64,000 nt of DNA, taken from NCBI GenBank assembly GCA_964019695.1, contig OZ026525.1, positions 84,888,279 through 84,952,278 of the forward strand, given 5' to 3'. The notes beneath the pieces are model-generated. The model saw only the letters and a list, made by a program, of their open reading frames with translations. It was not told the origin of the DNA and ran no database searches. The number at the start of each line of letters is the position of its first letter. Within the stretch, counting starts at the first letter, position 1. The position numbers and the translations under genes are program-made. This document shows, one piece after another, positions 36,701 to 49,216 of the stretch. Source of the DNA: Loripinus fragilis. Lineage: Eukaryota; Mollusca; Bivalvia; Lucinida; Lucinidae.

Positions 36701-37000
36701 CAATGGACTATCCCAAGTTTATTGCATCAAACCAGAAGGAAGAATGCATTAGTTTAATAAACTCTTCAAATGCTTCCAATCTTTTCCCACCACCTAGATA
36801 TTTTCCAACATACACATAGGTATCACAATAGATTCGAACTGAAACGTCCTTCTTTGATTTAATGATTTTAAACCACCACAAAAGAGGAACAGATCAAATT
36901 TCATTACACAATAAACAAAGCGTATCATTATAATTTTATAATAAACAATGAGTATAAAGAATTATCTTAACATACCCGACTCATCATAATCACACAAAAA

Positions 37001-37080
37001 ATCTTACATTATGCATATAAAGAGAGACCAATACAGTAAAATCTTACATTATGCATATAAAGAGAGACCAATACAGTGCT
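37001..37080. repeat. Perfect 40-bp tandem duplication
   Basis: A unit beginning atcttacattatgcatataa and ending with cagt plus adenines is repeated twice without a mismatch, indicating a recent event. Confidence 0.85.
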
Positions 37081-37443
37081 ACATATTGTGAAATAGATGT
37101 ACAAAATTCAAATACTAGTATACATTGAAATCCTCTGAAAGTACCTGTAGCTTATACAACGATATTCATAATACGTCTGCGTCAAACGCATAACACCGGC
37201 TTGCGTTGAATGCACATGTAATATAGATGTTTCCATGTATAAATTCCTGAACCATATACTAGCCGGTCACGTAAACCAGATATAAAACCCAGTGGGGGAA
37301 AACTTTGGACCGTAGGTCGAACCCGATGCTATGTATATTTCAAGGTAAACGGGTGTCGAACTACATCCGAAACCAAAATTGTTGTAAAACCTACATGCAA
37401 TCCTATAGGCCAAATTCTGCAACAGAGTCATTTATCGTACTAA

Positions 37444-37562
37444 GGTCAGATTTTTTTATTAGTTGATTTACGGGAAATTTTTTTCAGATTTAGGGTCGGG
37501 GGGACGAAAAAAAATAAAAATAAAAAGCTCTGAAAATGACCAGTTAACTGGTCATTTTCAGA

Positions 37563-37596
<34 letters not shown>

Positions 37597-37927
37597 TTCA
37601 TAGCCTTTTTTTATTTTTTTTTATTTTAATATCTCCAGAAAAACAGTAAAACTAGTAAGGTAAACCAACAGTCTGTATCAAATATTTATATATGTCATCA
37701 TTTTCCTAAGAATCTGGACAGGACGATCACTTTTAACAGTGTCACTCTCAAAAATACACAGACAGAACCTCAAAAATATATTATTTTTACAACCAAACAA
37801 ATAATATTTAGAGTAGGCGGATAAAATAAAAAAATAATTTTTGAAATAAGATTTTATTTTTTTTCTACTTTCCAGGAAATTACAGTAGGACGGGTTCGTA
37901 AATCAACTAATAAAAAAATTCTGGCCT
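37444..37927. mobile_element. ~484-bp TIR element with T31 and an inner palindrome
   Basis: The ends tttttttattagttgattt and aaatcaactaataaaaaaat are inverted. At 37530-37561 ctgaaaatgaccagtt is followed by its exact complement, next to a run of about 31 T. No coding. Confidence 0.75.
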
Positions 37928-37999
37928 AATTATATCTGCTGGGATCGGATATCAACCTCACCCCGTAAAATTGCATAAAGAATATCATTATATTTCCAA

Positions 38000-39590
38000 A
38001 TATTTCGAAAGTTGAAGTGAACGCCGAGAACGCCTCGCAAAAACTGACCAAATCCAGCCAAAAAGGCGCTAAAATCTTAGCACGTAACACAAACTGCCCG
38101 CCTGACCATCAGGCCACATGAAGAATATTCATATCGTTAAGACAACAGTTTCTCGCTTTACTGACGAAACGCTAGAATCTATCATACTAGCGTACGTGAT
38201 TAATATGGAGATTAGACCGTGAGCTACATGTACTATAACGCCCCTCCGAGTGTGGGGGGTGAGGGGTAGGGGGACGTATCCGCCTCTTGCAGATGAGGCG
38301 CTATCGCGTAATGGAAATACGCCTTGAATGGTTAAGAAGATTTCAAATAAAACAACTTAACAAAATATTAATGATTTTATTAAGTTATTCATAATTGCAG
38401 AGTTAGTCACTTTAAGTAGCAGAACCATAACTTGAATTAAATTTTGGTGGAGAATGATATCAACTTTTTGTGCTCTTATATCTTGTAAAAATTAATAACT
38501 TTTTTGTTGATGTAAAATTATCCTTTCAGTACCTATTTTTGTACTGGCAGTGTAATACACGTGAGAAAAGGGTCGCATTATTTGCTCATCTACAAAATGT
38601 GCATACCAGATTTACAAGCATTTACAACCAGGATGCCACCAATTTAGCTTATTCCAATGGAACATCTTAAGGTTATCTGTCTATAATATATAATAGGCTA
38701 TCTATTATTGTCATCCAAGTGTACGCTAAACTACACATATAGCTTGTTCATTTATAAGCTTATTACACTGCAACATAAAACAATAGTTGAGAATATTGTG
38801 AATAATTTTATGGTGAAAAACACTCATTTATTGAATTAGCATATATTAAAGGTATACACTGAAATCGCCGCAATGAGGCAATTCAAATGTGTACCAACAA
38901 CATATATTACTGAAGTTATTGAGGAAACCCATTTTAAAATATACATTTATTTAGAAATATGACAGTCCATTAGCTTTACCTCTTTAAAACATATCAATCA
39001 TTCCAATCAGTACTAAATAATTTTTCACAATATGGAAAATTGTTTATATTCACATGACAGCTGTATCAAAAAATTTGATTTCGTGAACTATGCTTTTACT
39101 AAGCTTGTACTTGCGTGGATGTAGGTCGACAAATGGTAAGGTTTATAATGAACATTCCAGCTGCCAATAAAGGGTCATTTGTTTTGTTAACGGTACAGTA
39201 CTGTAAAATATTTGTTTGTGACGTCACACTGAGGTGGATGTCTACAGTAAATGACGCGCGCTGTACAAATTAACTTGAAACAGCGATTCTAACACACCTC
39301 GCCTATAGAGTCAATGCTAAACAAGTATGATATATCAAACAATAATTCACAGTTTAGCAATCGCGAGGAAATTACGTGCCAGCTGACGTCATTTGTTGCG
39401 CGAAAATGACGTCATTCATGCCGTTAGACGGTGTAACGTCGTTTTTACGCCTGAAAGACGTTACAAATACACGTAAACGAATGCGACGTAGTCTAAGCAT
39501 TGGCGTAAGTTCTTCGGTGCAATGGCGGAAAGTTGGAAGAAGTTGAAGACATCAAATGTTTGTTCGTTGTTTATTGTGTGTTTGAATCGA
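38000..39590. other. Gene-free stretch
   Basis: No recognised family. 39360-39480 is rich in tgacgtca and acgtc words, which resemble CRE-like sites, but without a neighbouring gene this means little. Confidence 0.4.
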
Positions 39591-39594
39591 AATA

Positions 39595-39753
39595 GATCAG
39601 CTCTTGTGCGTAAATTGTTGAGTAATAATTCACTGTTTATCGGTCAGTTGAACGAAGATAAATCACTCGCGCTGCGCGCTCGTGATTTGATCTTCTTCAC
39701 AACTGACCTCCAAACAGTGAATTATTACACAACAATTCACTGCAAGAGCTGAT
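39595..39753. repeat. Foldback element, ~159 bp
   Basis: The arms gtgaattattacacaacaat and attgttgagtaataattcac pair, with outer atcagctcttg and caagagctgat. The loop contains cactcgcgctgcgcgctcgt. Confidence 0.8.
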
Positions 39754-40160
39754 TTATTTCTTAAATAAACAGCGCATTAAACAATGAACAAATGGTTATT
39801 TCATCAAAATGGGTTTACAAGAACTAGCTTATCAGCCACAGTAACTCGAGTAAGTAATTTTGTTGAGGAAAATGTGTGTTTTTATTTGTTTGTTTTTTTT
39901 ACATCGTCAAGGCCCATCCGTCCCGTTGCATTCACATTCTTACTTGAGTTCTTACTTGAGTGACCCCTAAATGGTTCATCATTCCTATTTCACCATCATA
40001 TACCTAACTATGTTGTCAAGCTCTCAATAATAAATCTAAGGAATGTTTATATGTGACCTCATATACATGTTAAATATTTGAAGTTTATAGAAAGATTGAT
40101 CCTCAAATGCACTTTGTTTCAAAATATAGGGTATTTTCTCAATTATCGTATTTGGAATAA

Positions 40161-40190
40161 GGTAATGAATGAATGAATGAATGAATAATT
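40161..40190. repeat. (GAAT)n microsatellite
   Basis: About six units of gaat followed by an AT-rich tail. Confidence 0.9.
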
Positions 40191-40424
40191 TATTTATTAA
40201 AGTGTCACCACTGTATACAATATAAATAATCTGGATATATGATACATAGTATAGACAGTGCCAGCCTTTGAAGGCTTACGAGACACTAAACAAAGCATAT
40301 AACTACATTAATTCCTTGTATACAAATGGACTCGTCCATCCTTGTCGGTAATGGGTACTCTGAATGGACACTTGATAAAATTTCTAAACCAGGTCGTACC
40401 ATCGCTTCTGAAGATTGTTATAAT

Positions 40425-40500
40425 CTCAGCAAACCATGCAGACCCTGATGAAATGCTACATTCTGCGGCATCTCAGCTGGGTCTTTACGGTTTGCCAACA
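40425..40500 (+). repeat. Family C fragment
   Basis: gcagaccctgatgaaatgct and tgcggcatctcagctgggtc recur in diverged form at 50955-51030 and 19140-19215. The conceptual reading NHADPDEMLHSAASQLGLYG is a recurring artefact of this repeat. Confidence 0.6.
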
Positions 40501-40596
40501 TACTTTCCAGGAGTTACCGTACCAGGTATACAAGGGATTAAAAAATTGAGTGAACAGTTTGTGCTTAAAATAGCTTCAGATCTTTCATCTTCGAGC

Positions 40597-41315
40597 TATA
40601 GTCTAAATTGTTTCCAGAGTGAGCATCGCGAAGAGTTCTTTTTCTGATATGTTTTATGTTATACACAGTACTTTATGAGTTGAATCGAACATAACTGTTG
40701 ACTCGAATATAACTAAGTCCAGCCGCGTCGTGAGAAAACCTGTATTGTGTCAGATCCGTAAACGAGCTATAGGTTCGTGGTTTAGAAGAATACAGAAAAC
40801 CAAAGATGGAATACTATTTCAGCAGCGAACAAGAAGGGCACCTTTCAGCCTGCACAGCTGAAATGCGACCCTGTTGCTCGCATACTCACAAACAAGTATT
40901 TTCTCGGCGAGGCTAAGTTTCTTTTTAGGTTATAGTCTATATTGTGTCCAGAATGCGCATCATGATGAGTTTCATTTATAGTTCTTTGCGTTATGGGTTC
41001 AAAGTAATTGCCACTAAGTTGAGCCGCGTCGTGAAAGAACCTTTTTCGTGAGCTATAGTTTCGTGGTTTGGGATACGGAAAGCGAGAGGAAGTACATATT
41101 TCCTGCACCCGAGCGACAAGGGCACTTTTCAGCCTGCACGGCTGAAATGTGACCTTGTTGCTCGTATACCCGTAAAGAAGGTCTCCACGGCGAGGCTCAG
41201 TTACTTGTTAGGCTATAGTCTATATTGTCTCCCGAATGAGCATCATGAAGAGTCCTTAATTTATTCCGTTATGATATTCACAGCACTTAATGGAACTAAG
41301 TTGAGCCGCTCTGTA
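40597..41315. repeat. Tandem repeat, ~290-bp unit, about 2.4 copies
   Basis: ggctatagtctatattgt, gcatcatgaagagt, ttgagccgcgtcgtgaaa and tcagcctgcacggctgaaat each recur in order. The last is a small hairpin. Non-coding. Confidence 0.78.
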
Positions 41316-41529
41316 ATTATTCAACTATTCACTAAACAAATCTATTCACATTCAGTTCTCAATTATGGTGATTAAAAGTATTTCTCAAATAGGACTTGCA
41401 TTCATTATAATTCATCTGAGGGCTATGTATTTTTAAAGATCAATCACATTTTATTGATTAAGCAAAGTTTCAAAGTGAAAACAGTTCTCAAGTTTTAAAA
41501 AAAATACAACTAGGGTGGCACAACTGTGC

Positions 41530-42404
41530 AACACATTTACATATGTACATGGTTATCTGTCCTTAGTTAAGCTTCAGATCGGCCACCAACCGAAGCGGTG
41601 CCCTCTCTGAAAAACCCTCCACTTCTGTTTTCTTTCATTACTATGATCTTCCCTCTGCTGATTTTTTAAGTTTCTTTCTCCTTGTTCCTCTCTTAATCAT
41701 CTCTCTGCTCTTAAATCAAATGCTCTCTTCCGTTGAATTTTCGTCAAATCTCGAGTGAAATATATATTGTTAAAAATATCATTTTCACAATTCCTCAGCA
41801 GACTATTTGCCTTTAATATGTGTCTTTTTTGATCAAACACATCTACGGGGAATCTTAGGGGCCTATATTTCACTGTTCCATCCGAGTTATTTTCTCTCCT
41901 GCCAAGCCTTACTAGTTTATTCACTGTGATGACATCAGGCTCTAAGTTCATTTTGTTTTCCAACAGATTATTCAGGAATTCCAGATCCTCTTGCTGCCTT
42001 TCACCTGCATCACTTCTCCTACTTTCAGGGAGATTCAGACATATCAGGTTAAGTTTTCTACTTTCAATTTCTTTGAGTTCTGCAACTTCCTCACTGACAA
42101 GGTCTTTCACTATATCCGGTAATTCTCAGGATTTATTTTCCATGGACTTAACTCTCTTATTTAGGGCTTCACATTTCTCTTCAACATTACCAACTCTGAA
42201 TAATAGTTTTTGCACCCCTGGGACAGCATGAGCACAGTGATTACAGTACCATGATGCATTTTCAATTGTGGTTAGTGCTTCAAAAACATTCCTGGTAGGA
42301 TCCAAACATTGATTCCAGTAAGGGGACTCACAAAACTCACACCTGAGCTTCTTTTGTAGTCTTTCAAATGGTTTTAGGCAGCTATTACATTTCTCGAAAA
42401 TCAT
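41530..42404 (-). pseudogene. LINE ORF1 remnant with PHD-type zinc finger, coiled coil and RNA-binding-like domain
   Basis: ATG 42404 opens MIFEKCNSCLKPFERLQKKL; a Cys/His set follows (CEFCESPYWNQC ... WYCNHC), like the PHD finger of ORF1 proteins of marine-invertebrate LINEs. Next are a heptad-like stretch, then after an in-frame TGA (42123-42125) the same frame continues as VSEEVAELKEIESRKLNLIC with RRENN, RFPVDVFDQKRHILKANSLL and NNIYFTRDLTKIQRKRAF, typical of the nucleic-acid-binding half. A second TGA (41697-41699) precedes a short basic tail. No ORF2 follows. It is thus an ORF1-only, dead fragment. PHD-ORF1 assignment is by pattern. Confidence 0.75.
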
Positions 42405-43075
42405 TGCTGGACTTTCTGAGATGAGGTCGACTGTTTACTTTTATTAGACATTTTAATGTAATTATGGTCCACTGGGCCTTTGGCGTCAGTTTTCTCATCC
42501 ATGATTTCTGATTTACTTCTTGTTTCAGGCATCACCAAAGAATGCATTCAGATAGAGGATCTAATATCAATTCAGATTAACACAAATATTTCAGAAATAG
42601 GTTCAAAGACACCTGGAAAACAGCTGATTTTATTTGATTTTTATCTCTCTCTCAATTTTCGTGGCCAACACTCTTGACACCGGAAGCGGAAGTTCAGTCA
42701 CTTTAAATATGCCAATCGCAATGCACTTAGCATGTTCAAAGCATTGAATAAAGGTTTTAAGTAAAAATGCGCAGTTTTACTTTTAAACCAAGTTGAAGGC
42801 CAACTTTAATCGCTGAAAATTCAACATTGAATTTTTTCCTGGCTGACAACAATTCAACTTTCGTTTTCGAAGGAATACAGTCATGCGCCAAAAATGTTAT
42901 CTCACATTAGCAACCGGCCGTGTGTGGCTTATCTCGTATTAGCTACACTTATCTCACATGGGTAGCGATGTGGGACAGATTTTTTCCGACAGCGAGCTTA
43001 CATAGGGATTACTCAATCTTGTATGCATTGGTATGTGAGAAAGAATTTTCTTACATGAGCTGACATCCTATCTTA

Positions 43076-43119
43076 CATGGGCAAAGGTAGGAGAAAATCG
43101 TTCTCCCACCTTTGCCCAG
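43076..43119. repeat. Short palindrome in a tcttacatg-rich segment
   Basis: gggcaaaggtaggagaa pairs with ttctcccacctttgccc. It is surrounded by repeated ttatctcacatg and tatcttacatg words (42895-43142). Confidence 0.75.
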
Positions 43120-43139
43120 GTAAGAAATTTCTATCTTAC

Positions 43140-43990
43140 ATGACCACGTGACTGCTTTCTTAAATAATAATTTTCTACAAAGAACCAATACATTGCGCCT
43201 AAGTAACTCAAAAAACTCTTAGCAAGGTTAAGCATCAATTATTGACGTCACTGAAATGTAATGACGTCACCATAACGTGCACCACGTGCCAATATCGACA
43301 ATGTGACGTTAACAGCTCTGGGATTCTCTTTTGCAATTTGCAACTTTATCAAAGCTCCAGTCGTGTTTTCCAATAAAATTGTATTGCCAAAAACAGTGTC
43401 GCATTACAGGGCAACATTTTTAGCAAGTACTATGAGCAACAAAGTAAAGTAAGCGCAGTGCTTGAGGTTGTACACTCAAAAACAGCGTGCCAATACGTTC
43501 TGCTCAAAAGTATTCGACGATTTGGGGTAATCCTTGACAAGTTTTGTCAAAAGATGTATATGACTATAAACTGTCAGTGTTGGATGGTATACAGATAAGA
43601 ATCTGATTAGACTGCATTTGAGCTGGGTCTGAAGCGTTTGGTAAAACCATTTCAGTTACATATAGTATTGCCCCTGGGGGTATTCTCAAGTTTTCTAACC
43701 ACATAGGTTCGGCCCTAGCATCTACTGTTTACCAAACAAAAATATCAAGCATATCAGGCATACCCAAAGAATATTTGAAATATTAGAACTATCCTCAAAA
43801 ATATTCCAATTCAGTTCCTTTACTTTAAAAAGACCTTAACATTACCCAAAGAAGTAGAAATTGACCCAAAAAAATATCCACACAAAAATACACACACCCA
43901 AAAATATTCATTTTTCTGAAAACCTCCCAAAATATTGAATTTCAAAATTTTGACCCCCAATTAATGGTGAAGCCTATGTATATATATAAA
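43140..43990. other. Gene-free stretch
   Basis: 43500-43655 is a diverged copy of the 24690-24860 repeat. 43830-43960 has short aaaaatattc words. No exon. Confidence 0.4.
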
Positions 43991-43992
43991 AA

Positions 43993-44200
43993 GTGGAGCG
44001 CAGTGGCTCAGTGGTAGAGTGCTTGACTTGAGACCGAAAGGTCACGGGTTCAAGCCTCACCGGCGTCACTGCGTTGTGTCCTTGAGCAAGAACATTAATC
44101 CTAGCTTAGAACTGGTTTAACCCAGGAAGATCCGTCACTATAACTGAAAGGTTGTTGATGAGACATAAAGAATCAAAGCAAACAAAGCAAACAATAAATA
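43993..44200 (+). mobile_element. tRNA-derived SINE
   Basis: The head resembles a tRNA with both Pol III promoter boxes: A box TGGCTCAGTGG at 44004-44014 and B box GGTTCAAGCC at 44047-44056. A tRNA-unrelated body with gttgtgtccttgagcaagaa follows, then a gcaaacaaagcaaacaataa tail. It lacks a proper acceptor stem, so it is not a tRNA gene. Confidence 0.82.
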
Positions 44201-44209
44201 AAATATCAG

Positions 44210-45060
44210 AGTAAAATCCAAAGGGGCTCTTGCATGGTATGGGAAATTAACATGGGAGTCTGCCCACGCTTGGATTTTGAAAATATTATGTTATTTAATT
44301 GTCTGGGGTATAACTTTAATATTTATGGTGCGTTTGAGTTTTTATGCAATTCCATTGCTAATTTATGACGTCATAAATGATATCACTTTAATACCTTAGG
44401 GTACCCAGTTATAATCATTTCTAACGTAATTGACATATCATGTAACGGGCGGGGAAATGTTTTATAAAATAGTTATATCATTGATAAGTTCGCTGTTACT
44501 TAAAATGGCTTTGTATGTGTTAGGATATTCGGTAGGCATTCATTTTTATAGCATGGTACCCCAATTTTCGACTGTATATTTTGTATTCAGTCAAATTTGG
44601 AATTAACATTTTGACTGGTTGCGGTCTTTGTCAAGATACCATTTCAAAATATAAACTATCCATATATGTTAAGAATATGTAGACCAAATTTCATTAAATT
44701 CAAGGACCGGTAACATTATTTTTAACTTTATGTAAACACATGGCCCTAATTCATTGAAATGTAAAAAATATAATAATTATGTTTCAGTGTAAAACATACT
44801 TGAATACTTGCTTAGTTTGAATCAAAATGCTAGTACGTTTATTGGTAGAAGTTGATATGTTCAGTGTTTTCCCCTATCATGGATTGGAAAAGAAAAAAAC
44901 AATATTCTTTGATATTAAGTGCCACAATTCTTATTTAATAAAGTGTTTACACAATAATATTAGCCAAAATGATACAATATTTTGACACCTGTACTTAACA
45001 CATCCAGTTTCTAACATTAAAACTACATCTAGCCAATGTTACACTTAATATGTAACATTA
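44210..45060. other. Gene-free AT-rich stretch
   Basis: Segments such as agaccaaatttcattaaatt (44690) recall the tandem arrays elsewhere, but no repeat unit is evident. Confidence 0.35.
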
Positions 45061-45066
45061 TTAAGA

Positions 45067-45147
45067 ATTTCAATTCATACAGAAGAGAAACCTTATGACA
45101 AGTCCGTTCATACAGGAGAAGAACCTTATATCTATGATTTTATAATT
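45067..45147 (+). pseudogene. C2H2 zinc-finger relic
   Basis: Reads IHTEEKPYDKSVHTGEEPYI: two successive copies of the H-T-G-E-K-P-Y linker of C2H2 fingers, but only 10 residues apart and without Cys pairs. Probably a decayed fragment of a zinc-finger gene or retrocopy. Confidence 0.4.
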
Positions 45148-45149
45148 GT

Positions 45150-46980
45150 AAGACTCATTAATAAACCTGCTTCACAAAAATAATCCCCTGTCATACCTAT
45201 TGGTTAAAATTAACCTTTTTGGTCACAGATAACTCTTGGCTTTAAAGGTATTGCTAATTTAATGCTTAAATCTTCTCTGTTCAATCTGTTTTGTGAAAAT
45301 TTATACTTTAGCTGGCTGTATATTCTAGGCATACAGTTTTGTTTTTGGACCTCACTTATTCATTTAGAACACTGTTTTATGATACCTTTGATTAGACTCT
45401 GTTACACGTTATCCTGGTCACGGCACCAAAATGTGGTTCCTCTTGTTCAGTTGGGATGTAAAGGAAATATTAAGTCTTCTTGTTTTCACATGTTTATTGT
45501 TAGGATATTATGTTTCTTAAACAATATCATGCAGGACTTGTGGAAGTGATACACCCCATAGTGCCATGACACAGGGCCATGACCTTCGGCATTTATTACC
45601 ATTTAATCATTTAAAATTGTCTAAACATGTCTTTCTTTAAGAAAAGTGGAAGTAGATTAAAAACAACCTCCTAATGTCGAGTTATTGATTCATTTAAACT
45701 AACTAATTAATTTTGCTAAAACTGACCTCTACCCATAAGAGGTAGGAAATGACAAAGTTACCGGTTTTGAATTTTCATGATATTTGGCTCAGATCAGCAG
45801 TATTTATATGGCATGTTTTTTTGATAATATGATATCTTGACAAAGACTAGAACATATCCATCTTTTGAACTGAATGTTGAATGTTTTGTAATTTTTTGAA
45901 AAAAAATATTGAAATTTTGCAATCACTTCTTCTGAAAACGTAAACCATAATTCATCCAAATGGTTTCGCGGTATTAAAATAATGTCTATGGTATTTTGGA
46001 TTCAATCCGGATGACAAATCATAGAAATAAACAAAATTATAGATTTAGGACATGGAAATGTAGAGACAGGTACCACCTCAAAGGTGGAGTACGTCAGGGT
46101 TGCTTCTAAGCCTTATTCTTAACTATCTAATTCGATAAATACATTTTCATAGTTCGTATATAATGAGTTATTAATATGCAAAGTTTAAAGAAAATCCATG
46201 CGTGGGCACAGATGAAAGTACCCCTTTAAATTTATTCATTCAATCAGGTTAGTTAAGGTAGTACCGGACTCACCAGCATATGTCCAAAAAGTTGCCATCT
46301 TTTGATATGTTGAAAAAAGCTCAAAACTCATCTTTTTTGACAAAAATAACAGGACCTTACCGTGCTTTTCAAAAAGTTATTAAACTTTAAAAAATCGTAA
46401 AATATGAGTTTTTCAAAATATCAATTTCTCATATTTTAAAAAAAATTGAAAGTGAATAATGCCATTTTTTCCTAGGAATACGCTTCATGCTATTGACTAA
46501 TAAAAGAACAAAAAAAAAACAGCAAAAAAAGGCACGTAGCTTATTTTTTAAGCTAAAATTTATTTTGTCAAAAAAACATTAAGGCCAAAAACTCGTTTAA
46601 ATCTTGAATAAAATATGTCACACAATGTAACTACAGAAACAAAAAACTTAATATTTTGAAGGAAAATTTGCATAGAAACTTATAATTAATTAAAAAGCAT
46701 ATTTCACCGTGCTCGTTTTTCTTTTTTTTGTGTGTGCTATTTTCTTTTTTTACCTCTGAAATAAAAACAGGCATGGAGTGCCATACTTGCTTCATTGTTT
46801 AATTTAGGTCCGTGTGCGTAGACAGTGTAATGTTTGAGATGATGTTGTTTAATTTAGGTCCGTGTGCGAAAAGCCTATTATTTGTCTACTCCTCATTTGG
46901 CACGTTCTAAGACCCCTTAAGACCTTTATAAGTGCGTTCGTGCGCGGGCGCTTGTGTGTGTGCCAAAATGAGGGTGAGCG
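45150..46980. other. Gene-free AT-rich stretch
   Basis: A 95-codon frame at 45262-45549 is hydrophobic but lacks any family motif or splice context. 46796-46870 holds a 50-bp direct duplication of gtttaatttaggtccgtgtg. Confidence 0.4.

Positions 46981-46983
<3 letters not shown>

Positions 46984-47024
<41 letters not shown>
46984..47024. repeat. (GA)n microsatellite
   Basis: About 20 GA units with one interruption; flanking frames reading RERERE or SLSLSL come from it. Confidence 0.95.
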
Positions 47025-47031
<7 letters not shown>

Positions 47032-47394
47032 GGTGGAGGGAGGAAAGGGCAATCTACGTGCTGTTGATTCATAGCATTTTTGTTGTTGCTTTTATCCTTT
47101 TCTTTTTTTCTTTAATTTACGTACAGTATATGTATTCTGCATTCGTTACAAAATTGACATCATCAGCAGTAACGCGTATAGAAGTGTCCTCAGGATGACG
47201 CAAGTCTTTGATCTGGAGAAAATGTTCTATTTCGAAAACGTTGTTGCAAGTTTTCAAGCGAGAAAATGACCTTATAGTGCAATAATGGTTTTCTGATACA
47301 CTAATATCTGCTAGACCCCTCAGGGATAGTCTTAACCCTCGCCTTTTTGGTTTGGGTTTCAACACCACCCTGGTAATCTAGCAGGTGGTAATGC

Positions 47395-47720
47395 TTAGAA
47401 AATCACGTTTGATCCAAATATTGAAGTTATTAAACCAGCTGTAAAAAGAGATGAAATGCAAAGCTTGCAAAGAATCTTGTCATTTATTCGTGACAAGCTA
47501 AATAAAATTTAATAATACAGGAGCACTACTGTTAGTTTCTATTTATTGTATGACCCTAAAACTACTTTTAAATCGCGCTTAGAATTTGAGTGCAACTATG
47601 CTTTGATGTTGCCATATAATTATATGAGAAACCATTACGGACGTCATTACATAACGTTACCAAAATTTGTAAACTACAAGTGGTACATGTCGTTTTGTCA
47701 CTCCCATAATAAACACAAAC
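47395..47720. repeat. MITE family E, copy 2
   Basis: Shares aataatacaggagcac and the region around acaagtggtac with copies 1 and 3. The central loop reads gcaaagcttgcaaag, a degraded version of the GAGGCTTGC core. Confidence 0.55.
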
Positions 47721-47754
47721 GAACACACAAATAAGTAAACAAACAAACAAGCAA

Positions 47755-47830
47755 TAGGGCTCAAACTAGGGACTACTTGGTCTCAAGTTGAACATTCTAC
47801 CACTGCGGCAATGGGTACAGAAGCCTTGTT
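47755..47830 (-). repeat. tRNA-like SINE head fragment
   Basis: On the minus strand gccgcagtggtagaatg and agtttgagccc resemble the A and B boxes of the SINE at 43993. Short and unsupported by a body. Confidence 0.45.
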
Positions 47831-47839
47831 ATATCTTGA

Positions 47840-48226
47840 GTTATATGTTTTTGGAGATGATGCATTGATAAGTTAAGGGTCTTTCATGCAAACCTAATAT
47901 CTATGTGTCTTGATCCACATCTGAATTAAGGGTAAGGTTGGCGCGCCGTGAAACCGGTTTAAGCCATCCAGTGGAATATTTTACTGACCGTTCCAAGGCG
48001 GTACTTCTTTTGTGGATCTTTTATGTTTTTGTTCTGTCTTGTGTTTGCTATGTCTTTGTGCACGTCTGTTTATATGTGCTTTGTAATCACCTGCTGGGAA
48101 AGGGCTGACCTCTTGGCTCGCGTTTGTGTTGTCTAACTGTGAGTTTGTCACTTTCCCATTGGTATCCTGGGTCAGGTGTGGTACTTGATTGTATCGATTC
48201 CTGATCTTTGCACCCTTACTTACTAT
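47840..48226 (+). repeat. Family A retroelement 3' fragment
   Basis: Long copy with gggtctttcatgcaaaccta, ccagtggaatattttactga, aagggctgacctcttggctc and gtatcgattcctgatctttg. Confidence 0.68.
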
Positions 48227-48515
48227 GATACACGAGTTTAGTTCTTTTCATAAATGCAATTAGTTAATGCTAAGACAAGCATGCATTTGTGAACGGCCAT
48301 ATTACATTATTCACAGCTCGCATATATTATGTATACAAAATAAGCCTCAGTCAAAAAAACTCCCCACTTGCTAGCTACAAATAGCGCAAAGGCACGCTCC
48401 AGCATTTGGCGAGTGCTCTCACAGTGTCCAATATGTTGCTCTTGGGTTTCATCCAAGCTAAAAAAGGGAGCCCTCAAACCTACGATGTCATATTTACAAA
48501 GATAATGGACATAAG

Positions 48516-48640
48516 AAGCACAGTGGCTCAGTTCGTAGAGTGTTAAACTAGGGATCGAATGATTACTAATTTGTGAATCGCCAGAGTCATAGTGTTGTGT
48601 CATGGGGCAAGGCACTTTATCAGCGAATAGTACATACATT
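48516..48640 (+). repeat. Diverged tRNA-derived SINE copy
   Basis: agcacagtggctcagttcgt and gtgttgtgtcatggggcaag parallel the head and body of the SINE at 43993; the B box is poor. Confidence 0.55.
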
Positions 48641-48679
48641 GAATACGCATGCATATTAACTTTTCTGACCAGAAATGCC

Positions 48680-49216
48680 TGACCAGGCGGTAACTTTAAT
48701 ATTCATATCTGGGCGTTGTTCGGCTAGTTCATTTGCTAAACAAGAGAAATCAGGTTATATTTATAATTTGGTGAAGAATTAGTAAGTAGCTTGGGCCGCG
48801 CAAACGTGCGTGCATTTTATTTCCTAACCGTATACACACTGAATTCACATTTATTAACCCTTAAAGCGCACAATCACAAAATGTATGTTTTTGTCGTCCA
48901 CTAAAATATGCGAAGCCTCAAAGACAAACAGTGCGGACCCAGATCAGACTGCTCCTATGGGAGAAGTCTGATCTGGGTCCACAATGTTTGCCTCTATGCT
49001 TTTGTTAAATAGACATTGACAGATGCAGTTATTTTGCTGGCATTTTAAGGACTAAATAATGTGTTTTGCGTCTATACTATAGACAATGGCGCAAGATGAT
49101 ACAGTTACTAATGAATAAAACCACGCCTCATTTTCGGCTTTTACCTATACCTAAGGTTGACCAGTCCTAATTACACATTCATGAGGCGCCGCCTTTACAG
49201 TAAGCGAACAGTCAAA
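48680..49216. mobile_element. Hairpin TIR element, copy 4 (left end lost)
   Basis: Starts inside the left TIR at the gcggtaactttaatattcat segment and ends gtaagcgaacagtcaaacaa. The palindrome at 48937-48982 has mismatches near its centre. It holds the empty site used to prove the insertion in copy 1. Confidence 0.68.

Noticed and set aside
40342..40647. 101-codon frame with DPDEMLHSAASQLG
   Set aside because: The phrase comes from a dispersed repeat found in several other places and orientations in the window.
43993..44065. Possible functional tRNA gene
   Set aside because: A and B boxes are present but the acceptor stem does not pair and a SINE body and tail follow.
45262..45549. 95-codon hydrophobic frame
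   Set aside because: No signal, motif or splice context; AT-rich background can give it.
46849..47074. Frames reading SLSLSL and RERERE
   Set aside because: Artefacts of the (GA)n tract.
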